Below, piece after piece: positions 8,032 through 15,933 of a DNA stretch of 64,000 nucleotides (position 1 is the first letter of the stretch; every line of letters begins with the position of its first letter). The position numbers and the translations under genes are program-made. The notes below the pieces were generated by a model, which had not been told where the DNA came from, searched no databases, and was given only the letters and a program-made list of their open reading frames with translations. Origin of the DNA: Brevibacillus fluminis (GTDB lineage Bacteria > Bacillota > Bacilli > Brevibacillales > Brevibacillaceae); contig NZ_RHHQ01000018.1 of the NCBI RefSeq assembly GCF_003710825.1, positions 105,920 through 169,919 on the forward strand. The letters are read 5' to 3'.

Positions 8032-9333
8032 TTACGCGGGTACACCATGCCGAATAAGAACATTCTTCACTCTCTCACTCCCCATTGCTTGATTTGGCAA
8101 TGGAACCCCTGCTTCGATGAGCCTCTCTGCAACCGCAGCATAATCCCCTTTTGGATTTTGAATATAAAGTGATCCCCAAATACAGCTGTTCATGGGTGTT
8201 CCACCGAATTCGTTCAAAATTGCTATAGATGCACCATGCTCAAGTAGCAGTCGGACGATTTCATAGTCTCCTTGTTCTGCCGCACGGTGAAGAGCCGTCA
8301 TCGAATGATTATTGTGGCGTGCATCCACGTCAAAACCAACATCCAACATGAGCCGAACCGCATCTTCATTACGATCACGTGCTGCATCACAAATTATACT
8401 CTGGTCTTCCAGCTGCAGAGATTGGACAATGTCCAAATGTCGTCTCACCATGTTTTGGACAGTTTCTGTGTCCGCCCGCATACAAGCAAGCAGAAAACGT
8501 TGCTCAACTGAACTGTACGACAGCATCAGCTCCACAATCGCTTCATGGCCCAAACGTTCCTCAAGAAAGAGCGGCTTCGCAGCAACGCCGATATTGTACT
8601 CATAAATATGTCCACCAACAGCGGTAAAGTCCCCTTTCCCCACCTGGGCTTGAAGAGCTTGCGGTTCCTCTTGCAAAACTTTGTGGACAAGCTCGATATC
8701 CCCCAGCTTACAAGCCATGAAGATATCTATCTGGGCACCGCGCTTGATTAAATGTCTGCATTTTTCCGGATTATTAACGGCATATTGTGCCGGTGAACTG
8801 TTATGGTCAATATCCCGCTTATCAATGTCAGCCCCGTGATCCAACAGGAAATCGATGACCTCGGGCGAAAGGGCAAAATGCAAAGGAACCTGCCCATCTG
8901 GGCCACGCTGATCGACTACGCCCGGATCCTTCTCTACCATCTTCTGCAGGATATCGAGCATTCCCAAAGCAGCCGCAGCATGCGGATCGACATAGGCTCC
9001 GCGCTCAATAAGGTACCTTGATAAGTCGTGATGAGGTTGATGCAGTACACCAAATCCTCCCGCCCACCAGCTGCTTTTGGCGTTGATGTCCGCCCCATAT
9101 TGCAGCAGTACGTCAACCATCTCACGGCTTCCTCTTTGTGCAGCACTCACAACCGCCGGTGAATCAAAGGCAAACCATGGCTCGTCAATTTGCGTAACAA
9201 GCAATGGATGGCTTTGCAATAAGCGCGTTGCCGCTTCTGGGTCGTTTCTATCAACTGCCTGTTTGAATTGTTCGATGACCATGGTGTCTGACTCATTCTT
9301 TGAAAGATTGGAATGGTTGTTCGTGTCGGTCAT
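8032..9333 (-). CDS. Ankyrin-repeat protein
   Basis: A 433-residue protein built of ankyrin repeats from about residue 45 to the end. Well-formed repeats include GSREMVDVLLQYGADINAKS, DGQVPLHFALSPEVIDFLL and ALHRAAEQGDYEIVRLLLEHG. The N-terminus, with MVIEQFKQAVDRNDPEAATRLLQSHP, looks like a degenerate first repeat. The start ATG has GGGGGAAAGG seven bases upstream. No catalytic domain is present, so it is probably a protein-binding scaffold. It lies between the propeller gene and the propeller fragment. Confidence 0.88.
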   Translation of the reverse strand: MTDTNNHSNLSKNESDTMVIEQFKQAVDRNDPEAATRLLQSHPLLVTQIDEPWFAFDSPAVVSAAQRGSREMVDVLLQYGADINAKSSWWAGGFGVLHQPHHDLSRYLIERGAYVDPHAAAALGMLDILQKMVEKDPGVVDQRGPDGQVPLHFALSPEVIDFLLDHGADIDKRDIDHNSSPAQYAVNNPEKCRHLIKRGAQIDIFMACKLGDIELVHKVLQEEPQALQAQVGKGDFTAVGGHIYEYNIGVAAKPLFLEERLGHEAIVELMLSYSSVEQRFLLACMRADTETVQNMVRRHLDIVQSLQLEDQSIICDAARDRNEDAVRLMLDVGFDVDARHNNHSMTALHRAAEQGDYEIVRLLLEHGASIAILNEFGGTPMNSCIWGSLYIQNPKGDYAAVAERLIEAGVPLPNQAMGSERVKNVLIRHGVPA

Positions 9334-9430
9334 AACAATACCTTTCCCCCTTAATCAAGACCTGCTTCCGTATAGTCTACCATGAGGTTTTGAAAACCAA
9401 TTTGAATTTGGTCTATTGTAATATGGGAAT

Positions 9431-9510
9431 TATCCCCTTACCATTCCCAACTACGCGCTATTTGACGACACCTGCCGATGTGCTAAGCCCGACTCGGGCG
9501 TTGGCAATTA
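9431..9510 (-). pseudogene. Remnant of a YVTN propeller gene 3' end
   Basis: On the minus strand this reads IANARVGLSTSAGVVK then a stop, close to IANVPVGVSTLSGVVNEK in the last blade of the intact gene. The downstream flank (TTACCATTCC, CTACGCGCTAT) also matches the 3' flank of the intact gene at 6783-6806, with about 56 bases between them deleted. This is a decayed duplicate fragment. Confidence 0.8.
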
Positions 9511-9524
9511 AACGTAGGTAAATA

Positions 9525-9554
9525 TTGACATCCAAAACGAGCCAATGATACGAT
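9525..9554 (+). promoter_or_regulatory. Sigma-A-type promoter of the DUF4062 gene
   Basis: TTGACA, 18-base spacer, TACGAT with an extended TG two bases before it; 35 bases upstream of the start codon. Confidence 0.6.
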
Positions 9555-9588
9555 TTGTTTTAATTTCATGTCATATCGGAGGTGGCCT

Positions 9589-10182
9589 ATGAGAAAAAAA
9601 CTACAAGTCTACATATCGTCTACTTTTGCCGATTTAGTTGAGGAAAGACATGCCGCTGTAGAAGCTGTACGTAAAGCCGGTCACATCCCTGCTGGAATTG
9701 AGCTTTTCTACAAGGAAAGTAAAATAGAAATTATTAAGAGATGGATCGATGAATCTGATGTATATATCCTCATTCTCGGAGGATTCTATGGTTTAACGCT
9801 TCCTGATGAATCAAAAAGTTACACTCATTGGGAATATGATTATGCCGGAGAAATTGGTAAACCTAGATTTGCTTTTATTGTCACGGATGAGGCATTAAGA
9901 CAAAAGCCATACGACTTTCTAGCAATAGAACACTATCAGAAGTACCAAGAGTTTAAGCAAACAGTATTTGAAGAAATACCTACATTTTATGCTGAAGATG
10001 TACGGCACATTCAGTTGGTTATTCGTGATAAATTGCCAGAGTATGAAGGAAGAACCGATTTGTATGGCTGGGTTTCTGGCAAGGATGCCCCAGACGTACA
10101 AAAGTTATTGGAAGAGAATGCAGGTTTGTTGAAAGAGAATGCTAAATTACATGCTGAGTTAGAGAAATATAAAAGAGCATAA
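9589..10182 (+). CDS. DUF4062 domain protein
   Basis: A 197-residue protein. The first 150 residues are a DUF4062 domain, recognisable by LQVYISSTFADLVEERHAA at the N-terminus, VYILILGGFYG near residue 58 and HWEYDYA after it. The last 30 residues form a leucine-heptad helix (LLEENAGLLKENAKLHAEL), suggesting dimerisation. DUF4062 is usually fused to NTPase or effector domains, often in defence-like proteins; here it stands almost alone. Start: ATG with GGAGGTGGCCT before it; an earlier in-frame ATG at 9568 lacks a ribosome site. Base composition is clearly more AT-rich than the flanks. Confidence 0.85.
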   Translation: MRKKLQVYISSTFADLVEERHAAVEAVRKAGHIPAGIELFYKESKIEIIKRWIDESDVYILILGGFYGLTLPDESKSYTHWEYDYAGEIGKPRFAFIVTDEALRQKPYDFLAIEHYQKYQEFKQTVFEEIPTFYAEDVRHIQLVIRDKLPEYEGRTDLYGWVSGKDAPDVQKLLEENAGLLKENAKLHAELEKYKRA

Positions 10183-10201
10183 GAACCAAGGAATGAACAA
10201 C

Positions 10202-10234
10202 AAAAGACACTATAACTAGTGTCTCTTTTTATTT
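10202..10234 (+). terminator. Rho-independent terminator after the DUF4062 gene
   Basis: AGACAC-tataacta-GTGTCT followed by CTTTTTATTT. Confidence 0.8.
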
Positions 10235-10388
10235 AAAGAACTTTTACACTTCTATTTAGTTGCATAAGAAAGCCATGGCTCGTATGTTTTGATAACTACT
10301 TTCTACCCAAAACTCTATATAATTACCATTTTTTATAATTCCAAAAGGTTACATTTCTCGACATAAATCCACAATAAAATTGGGTCTT

Positions 10389-10423
10389 TATTAACATTTT
10401 ATCCTTTTTTGGGTATGTTAATA
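10389..10423. repeat. Inverted repeat, possible operator
   Basis: Perfect nine-base arms TATTAACAT and ATGTTAATA separated by 17 bases, 54 bases before the TTG start of the coiled-coil gene. Size and place suit a repressor site, but no regulator gene lies nearby. Confidence 0.4.
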
Positions 10424-10476
10424 TGTTAACCAGGGATAGGCCTTTACTCTTAAATATATAAATCGGAGATGATAAT

Positions 10477-11223
10477 TTGGCCACTGAAACAGAAAAAAAA
10501 GGACTTAGTTGGTTCAAAGGAGTCCTGTCTAATCAAAACCAATCGGAGAAAAAAAGTGCAGAACCGAAAGAAGCCGTAACGGTTATGGTTGTAGAAAAAC
10601 CGACGGATATGATGAACGAGACTGAGCAATTAGTTGCAGATAGCAAACATATTTTTCCAAAAGATAACCAGGATAAAATAGCATTGGATGTCATTGTTTC
10701 TATTGAAAACATGCTTAAGGAACGTCAATTGCTAACATTCAAAAATAAAGGTCTTGAAGATCAACTAGATACAGCAAATGAAACAATTAATCGTTTTAAA
10801 CATGATCAAATTAAAAAAGATCAACTTTTACAAGAAAAAAACAAGGAAATTCGTGAATTAGAAAATAGCCTGACAAGCAAACAAATGAAGTATGATCAAC
10901 TCCTTGAGGATTATAAGGAGTATCAACATACATCAAATATGGAATATAAAAAGATTACAAATCAACTTGAAACAGAAACAGCTAAATACAGCAAACTTTA
11001 TGAAGAGTCTACGAATACCCAATATCAAAGTATGTTAAAGATCAATGAGCTTGAAGATAAAATTAGAAGCCTTGAGATAGAAAATCAAAAATATGAAGTA
11101 CAGTATCTAAAAATTGTTGATGAAAAGGCAGAATTAATGCAAACCATTAATGATTTTACAGAGAGAATGACCCTCTCTTTCTCACCAAAAGCAACTGCTT
11201 CTAATCTATCACATTCAGAATAA
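10477..11223 (+). CDS. Coiled-coil protein of unknown function
   Basis: A 248-residue protein I do not recognise. After an acidic, lysine-rich N-terminus of about 60 residues, residues 70-230 are nearly continuous coiled coil rich in K, E, Q and N (for example LEDKIRSLEIENQKYEVQY). There is no signal peptide, membrane segment or cysteine. It starts at TTG behind CGGAGATGATAAT; no ATG lies near. It is followed 47 bp on by the deacetylase gene without a terminator, so the two are probably cotranscribed. Strongly AT-rich, with A-ending codons. Confidence 0.72.
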   Translation: MATETEKKGLSWFKGVLSNQNQSEKKSAEPKEAVTVMVVEKPTDMMNETEQLVADSKHIFPKDNQDKIALDVIVSIENMLKERQLLTFKNKGLEDQLDTANETINRFKHDQIKKDQLLQEKNKEIRELENSLTSKQMKYDQLLEDYKEYQHTSNMEYKKITNQLETETAKYSKLYEESTNTQYQSMLKINELEDKIRSLEIENQKYEVQYLKIVDEKAELMQTINDFTERMTLSFSPKATASNLSHSE

Positions 11224-11270
11224 ACAACCTGTTAGTTCGTGTATTTTACAACTAGAGAAAGGAGGGCAAA

Positions 11271-12506
11271 ATGTCAGTTTACCATGGAAAAGTTCTTGAA
11301 CTAGTGGCTATTGAAAATATTAACGAAAAATCGTATTTGCGCATAAAATTATCCTCTGAACAAGAAATTGAACTTTTTTGGGAAGTTGACAGTGATACTG
11401 CTGGAAATTTGATGACAATATTTCAATTTGATCGCAATCATAAATACAGATTATCGTTACATACAACATTAGACACAATCAAAAAGCAATACAAAAGTTT
11501 ACTTACAAGAACATATCTCGACAAAAGTGATCGGATTTATTTTACCTGTTCAGTGAATTACAAAAACGCTCTAGACTCTATTAAAAACACCCAAAGTTTC
11601 AATCATTTACATAAATTTCCGTTTTTATCTTCGAATCCATCAGGAATTGACGGAACAAAGAGTGATCAGACAAATAATCCAGACGGGGTAGTGATCCCAA
11701 AAGGATTTAAGCTTCCATTCAAATGGGTAAGTCTCACCGCCATGATTAGTGTTATCGTTACCATACTGTTTGGATATTCAAATCACTCGTATTCAAATAA
11801 AACAACAATCAATACAACAACGATTGCCCATGCAGAAGCGGTAACTGTCGAAGACAAAAAAACACAAGTTGTTTCACCTGATACTACATTAGTAAAAGAT
11901 GATACTACTCAAACTGGTCTACCTTATATAGAACTCGATGACTTCATAACATACAGTATTCCAAAAGGATACGTATCCCTTACATTCGACGATGGCCCAT
12001 CTAAATATACAGAAAAGATCGTTAATATATTAAAGAATTATAAGGTTGGCGGTACTTTTTTCTTCGTGGGAAATAACGTAAAAAAACATCCTGACTATGT
12101 GCAATATGTTCAATCAAATGGCTATTCGATTGGCAGCCATTCTATGAATCATTTGAAAATGTCGAGCCTCTCCTATGAACAACAAGAAGATGAATTTATA
12201 CAATCTACTAAAGCAATAGAGAATATTACGAATGAAAAAGTAGTCCTCTTTCGACCACCTTATGGAGCGTTAAATCAACAAATAAAAGATATCATCCATG
12301 ATAATCAGGACAAAATTGTACTTTGGAATCGGGATACGATTGATTGGAAGACTCGTGATGCAGATAAAATTTTTACTTATGTTCGTAACACTGAAGCATC
12401 CGGCTCAGTAATCCTTTTGCATGAATCACAAGCTGTTATTGATGCTCTACCGAGAATAATTGAATACTTGCAAGATCAGAATCTAAAAATTGTTAGTTTA
12501 CAGTAA
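11271..12506 (+). CDS. Membrane-anchored polysaccharide deacetylase with a novel N-terminal domain
   Basis: A 411-residue type II membrane protein. Residues 1-150 form an unrecognised, presumably cytoplasmic domain with alternating hydrophobic strands. Residues 151-172 are one transmembrane helix, followed by a linker and a NodB homology domain from about 235. All five NodB motifs are present: TFDDGP near 238, HSMNH near 290 (metal ligands), RPPYGALN near 328, DTIDW and ILLHES near 382. The family removes N-acetyl groups from peptidoglycan, chitin or exopolysaccharide outside the cell. Start: ATG behind GAGAAAGGAGGGCAAA. AT-rich like its two neighbours. Confidence 0.9.
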   Translation: MSVYHGKVLELVAIENINEKSYLRIKLSSEQEIELFWEVDSDTAGNLMTIFQFDRNHKYRLSLHTTLDTIKKQYKSLLTRTYLDKSDRIYFTCSVNYKNALDSIKNTQSFNHLHKFPFLSSNPSGIDGTKSDQTNNPDGVVIPKGFKLPFKWVSLTAMISVIVTILFGYSNHSYSNKTTINTTTIAHAEAVTVEDKKTQVVSPDTTLVKDDTTQTGLPYIELDDFITYSIPKGYVSLTFDDGPSKYTEKIVNILKNYKVGGTFFFVGNNVKKHPDYVQYVQSNGYSIGSHSMNHLKMSSLSYEQQEDEFIQSTKAIENITNEKVVLFRPPYGALNQQIKDIIHDNQDKIVLWNRDTIDWKTRDADKIFTYVRNTEASGSVILLHESQAVIDALPRIIEYLQDQNLKIVSLQ

Positions 12507-12529
12507 ATCAATTGACCTTAATAAACGTT

Positions 12530-12560
12530 AAAAGAGCAGGGAGTTTCCCCTGCTCTTTTT
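12530..12560 (+). terminator. Rho-independent terminator after the deacetylase gene
   Basis: AGAGCAGGG-agttt-CCCTGCTCT followed by TTTTTG. It marks the right end of the AT-rich island. Confidence 0.85.
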
Positions 12561-12599
12561 GTGTGAGATTATCTAGTCAACAACCAAAAACCGTCGCCG

Positions 12600-13079
12600 T
12601 CACTTATGATAAGGTTCCCCCCGAACAATCCGAAACCCACGATAAACCTGCTCCACCAAAATAAGCCGCATCAACTGATGCGGAAACGTCATCTTTGAAA
12701 ACGACAGCTGCGCATCCGCCCGCTTCAACACCTCTGTCGACAACCCCAGCGACCCGCCGATCACAAACGCTACCTGGCTTTTCCCATACGTCGCGAGCCG
12801 GTCCAACTCCGACGCAAGCTTCTCCGACGACCACATCTGCCCGTCGATCGCCAGTGCAATCACATGCTGATCCGGCTTCAGCTGGGCCAAAATGCGCTCA
12901 CCTTCCTTGCGCTTCACCTGCTCCATCTCCGTTGCGCTCAGCTCTTCCGGCGCCTTTTCATCCGCGACCTCGACGACCTGCAACTTGCAATACGCCGTCA
13001 ACCGTTTGCTGTATTCCTCAATACCTTCCTTCAAATACTTCTCCTTCAGCTTTCCAACCGTCACAATCGTAATCTGCAC
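12600..13079 (-). CDS. rlmH: 23S rRNA pseudouridine-1915 N3-methyltransferase
   Basis: SPOUT-class methyltransferase that methylates pseudouridine 1915 of 23S rRNA (E. coli numbering) in the assembled 70S ribosome. Landmarks are TVGKLKEKYLKEGIEEYSKR at the N-terminus, the SAM-binding knot segment FVIGGSLGLS, and the C-terminal QLMRLILVEQVYRGFRI...GEPYHK. Family length is about 159 residues, matching a GTG start at 13079 five bases after the upstream gene's stop; the longer open frame to 13133 is read-through of that gene. It is cotranscribed with the CxxC protein upstream. Confidence 0.95.
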   Translation of the reverse strand: MQITIVTVGKLKEKYLKEGIEEYSKRLTAYCKLQVVEVADEKAPEELSATEMEQVKRKEGERILAQLKPDQHVIALAIDGQMWSSEKLASELDRLATYGKSQVAFVIGGSLGLSTEVLKRADAQLSFSKMTFPHQLMRLILVEQVYRGFRIVRGEPYHK

Positions 13080-13084
13080 GTTCC

Positions 13085-13336
13085 TTACATCCCCTTCTCT
13101 TTCAGCAGCACAATCTCGCCAGTGCCACCACACTCACCACAGACATGTGGTACCGTCTCATCTTCCACGTCAGCCCGTCTGAATGTATCGGGTGCTGTTT
13201 CATACTGATCCACATATTCATCTATCGCAACTTCCACGTCTTCCATGCAGCTCACCACAACCGGAAAACCCGCCTGCAGCTCTACGTCTTTCCCTTGAAT
13301 CCGGAGTGTCCGCTCTTTTGCATCTTCGTTTTTCAT
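13085..13336 (-). CDS. YyzF-like CxxH/CxxC-type protein
   Basis: An 83-residue protein in the place where Bacillus carries the CxxH/CxxC protein YyzF, between htrA and rlmH. The core (SCMEDVEVAIDEYVDQYETAP, then CGECGG) follows that family. The first metal pair is altered: the usual CxxH is C-M-E-D here, so only three of four expected ligands remain. The N-terminus carries about 27 extra residues compared with YyzF as I remember it. Function unknown; the CGEC pair suggests a small zinc-binding protein. Confidence 0.72.
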   Translation of the reverse strand: MKNEDAKERTLRIQGKDVELQAGFPVVVSCMEDVEVAIDEYVDQYETAPDTFRRADVEDETVPHVCGECGGTGEIVLLKEKGM

Positions 13337-13402
13337 CGTATTATTCGTCCTCTTTTCCCTCTATTCTTCTGTTTCTATTCTACCCAATTCCCAACCATTG
13401 CA

Positions 13403-13438
13403 CAAAAAAGAAAGAGGCACCCGTAACAGGTACCTCTT
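13403..13438 (-). terminator. Rho-independent terminator of htrA
   Basis: Minus strand GAGGTACCTG-tta-CGGGTGCCTC, then TTTCTTTTTTG. Confidence 0.85.
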
Positions 13439-13447
13439 CCAACCACA

Positions 13448-14686
13448 TTAGTTATTGCTACCTTGCTGCTGACTCAATTTCACAGTTGCGGTCTTTTTGA
13501 AGCCATCTCGATAGTAGGTTACAACTACGTCATCGCCTGGTTTTTTGTTCAGAGTCAGATACTTGCGCAATTGAGCGCTGCTTGTGATATCCGTGTCATC
13601 CAGTTTGGTGACCACATCGTATTCCTTCAATCCCGCCTTGGCTGCAGGCGAGAACTGTTCGGTGTTCATGATGACCACACCGCTATTGACGTTATCTGGC
13701 AGGTGAAGTGTTTGTGTCCAGTGGTAACGAGGGATATTGGTAAGGTCGCGCGGCGTGATACCGATATAAGCACGAACCAGTTTGCCGTCTTTCATGAGCT
13801 GGGCGCTGATTTTTTTCACGTCGTTGATCGGAATGGCGAAGCCCAGACCTTCTACGCCTTCCTTGGAAATTTTCATCGTGTTGATCCCGATAACCTGTCC
13901 GTACATGTTCACCAATGCGCCACCGCTGTTACCTGGGTTGATCGCTGCGTCTGTCTGCAGCACGTCCAGCTCCCATTCAGGCTGTCCGTCTCCATCCAGA
14001 TCAACTGGCATCGAGCGGTTCAGCGAGCTGACAATCCCTTGGGTAACGGTACGTGAGAATTTCATCCCGAGCGGATTCCCGATCGCAATCGCAGGCTCGC
14101 CTACCTTCAACGAGGATGAGTCTCCCAATTCGGCAACGCTGGTCACTTTGGAGCCATCGACTTCAAGCACCGCCAAATCGCTCAGCGGGTCGGCACCCAA
14201 AATTTTCGCATCCACTTTATCTCCACTCGCCAAATACACTTCTACCTTTTCCGCACCAGAGATGACGTGGTTGTTGGTGATGATGTGGGCTTTGCCGTTT
14301 TTCACTTCAAAAATAACGCCGGAGCCTTCCCCAGTCTCCACACTGCTCGATTGGTTGGACCACATGTCCGTTTGCTTTTGAATGTTGACGATCCCAACCA
14401 CGGCATTTTCGACTTTTTCAACTGCGCGGACCGTTGCTGTATCTACATTAACCGAGATTGGCTGCGAAACAGCTGTTGGCATGATCGAGTTGCCCATCGC
14501 CAATGCAGAGGTTCCCGATTGAATTGCTGGAATATATCCTGATTTTGAAATAGCCGGGAGCATTAAAAGAACGACCATACCACCGATGACAGCGGAGGTC
14601 ACGGAGGTCATCACCATTTTGCCGACTCCCAGATCCCTTCGCTTGCGTCGTTCCGTTTTTTCGTACATGTCATCATAGTATCCCAT
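13448..14686 (-). CDS. htrA: HtrA/DegP-type serine protease
   Basis: Membrane-anchored S1C protease of extracellular protein quality control. A short basic cytoplasmic stretch (ETERRKRRDLG-like) is followed by one transmembrane helix near residues 27-47. The catalytic triad is visible as ITNNHVISGA (His near 140), DPLSDLAV (Asp near 169) and NPGNSGGALV (Ser near 251), and a C-terminal PDZ domain begins near residue 300. Start: ATG behind GGAGAGAGGAATA, giving 412 residues; seven more residues upstream lack a ribosome site. It follows the wal genes, as yyxA does in Bacillus, but is separated from yycJ by a small opposite-strand gene. Confidence 0.95.
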   Translation of the reverse strand: MGYYDDMYEKTERRKRRDLGVGKMVMTSVTSAVIGGMVVLLMLPAISKSGYIPAIQSGTSALAMGNSIMPTAVSQPISVNVDTATVRAVEKVENAVVGIVNIQKQTDMWSNQSSSVETGEGSGVIFEVKNGKAHIITNNHVISGAEKVEVYLASGDKVDAKILGADPLSDLAVLEVDGSKVTSVAELGDSSSLKVGEPAIAIGNPLGMKFSRTVTQGIVSSLNRSMPVDLDGDGQPEWELDVLQTDAAINPGNSGGALVNMYGQVIGINTMKISKEGVEGLGFAIPINDVKKISAQLMKDGKLVRAYIGITPRDLTNIPRYHWTQTLHLPDNVNSGVVIMNTEQFSPAAKAGLKEYDVVTKLDDTDITSSAQLRKYLTLNKKPGDDVVVTYYRDGFKKTATVKLSQQQGSNN

Positions 14687-14893
14687 TATTCCTCTCTCCT
14701 TCCACACGTTACTAGCTTATCTGCTTCCGCAGTTCGTTATACTTCCTTCGACATCCTTAGTATACGAAACACTTTCGGCAAAGTGGCGTGAGAATTATGG
14801 AAAGCTTGTGGAATCGCCTATTTGCCGTAGGCATAGAACCACAAGGGCCGGCGTATACTAGGAAGTAAAACACAATGGAAAGGATGACCAATC

Positions 14894-15142
14894 GTGAGCA
14901 ATCACTTTTCTCCCTTTCAGGAAGTCAATGTATTGGCCAAGCTGGCTGATTTGCAAGAGACTGAATACCACAATACCGTTTTGCTCCACGGCATCATCGA
15001 GTTGCTCATTCAAAAAGGCGTGCTGACGAGAGAAGAGCTACTCGCCAAAGCACGCCAAATCGATACACAATTAAGTCAACAACTGCCTTCTGCCAATAAA
15101 GTAGTGCCTTTCTCGGTGCCTACAGCTCCTCCATTTTCGTAG
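14894..15142 (+). CDS. Small protein of unknown function
   Basis: An 82-residue protein I do not recognise. It is helical (FQEVNVLAKLADLQETEYHN, then LLHGIIELLIQKGVLTREEL), with a TREELLAKA element like those in short regulatory or subunit proteins, and a polar, proline-containing tail. GTG start with AAAGGATG eight bases before it. It runs against its neighbours and its last 23 bases overlap the 3' end of yycJ on the other strand. Confidence 0.6.
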   Translation: MSNHFSPFQEVNVLAKLADLQETEYHNTVLLHGIIELLIQKGVLTREELLAKARQIDTQLSQQLPSANKVVPFSVPTAPPFS

Positions 15143-15908
15143 GGCGGTGCGGATAGGTTTCACGCAAAAAGACATCATCGCCGACCTTCAGCCCTTTTTC
15201 CTCGAGAATGTTCTTCACTGTCAGCTGCGCCAGCTCCATCATGTTGTTCTCTTTGCTCAGATGCGCGAGATAGACTCGTTCTGCTTGACCCTGTAACAAA
15301 TCGGTCAGCGCCTCGCCCGCCGTCTCGTTGGACAAGTGTCCCACATCACTCAGGATGCGCCGTTTGATACTCCACGGGTAATGGGACATCCGCAGCATCT
15401 CCACATCATGATTGGATTCAAACACATAGGCATCCGCCCCGCGAATCGTCTCCTTGATCTTGTTGCTCACATACCCCAGATCGGTCGCAACACTGAGCTT
15501 CTTCTGCCCATGATAAAAGCAAAATCCCATGGGCTCGACAGCATCGTGTGAAATGCCGAACGACTCTATCCCTAAGTCTTCGAATTCCTTTTTCTCGCCA
15601 ATCTCAAAAAACATCTGATGCTCCGGCACGATCGTGCCAATCTGTCCGTCCAAGGCGCCCCACGTTTTCCGGTTGGCAAAGATCGGGATGCCGTATCGCC
15701 GGGCGAAGACGCCGATGCCTTTGATATGGTCGACGTGCTCATGCGTGACCAAAATCGCTTTAATCTCCTTCGGATCGACGCCGACCTCTTTCAGCGAAGC
15801 ATCTGCCTGTTTGCCTGTTATCCCCACATCGATCAAGACGGAGGTTCGGTCGGTGCCGACATAGATGGCATTGCCCGTACTTCCGCTTGCCAGTACGCTA
15901 AATCTCAA
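15120..15908 (-). CDS. yycJ: MBL-fold hydrolase YycJ (WalJ)
   Basis: Metallo-beta-lactamase-fold protein of the WalJ/YycJ family, 262 residues, the last gene of the wal operon. The metal motif THEHVDH is at residues 55-61, with further ligands in SHDAVEP, SVATDLG and ESNHD. The family is a predicted nuclease/phosphodiesterase linked to cell division and DNA replication control; the exact substrate is not settled. It starts at TTG with GAGAAGG nine bases upstream; no better ATG is present. Confidence 0.92.
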   Translation of the reverse strand: MRFSVLASGSTGNAIYVGTDRTSVLIDVGITGKQADASLKEVGVDPKEIKAILVTHEHVDHIKGIGVFARRYGIPIFANRKTWGALDGQIGTIVPEHQMFFEIGEKKEFEDLGIESFGISHDAVEPMGFCFYHGQKKLSVATDLGYVSNKIKETIRGADAYVFESNHDVEMLRMSHYPWSIKRRILSDVGHLSNETAGEALTDLLQGQAERVYLAHLSKENNMMELAQLTVKNILEEKGLKVGDDVFLRETYPHRPTKMEEL

Positions 15909-15933
15909 CCTTCATCGCCTTCTCCCATTTCTC

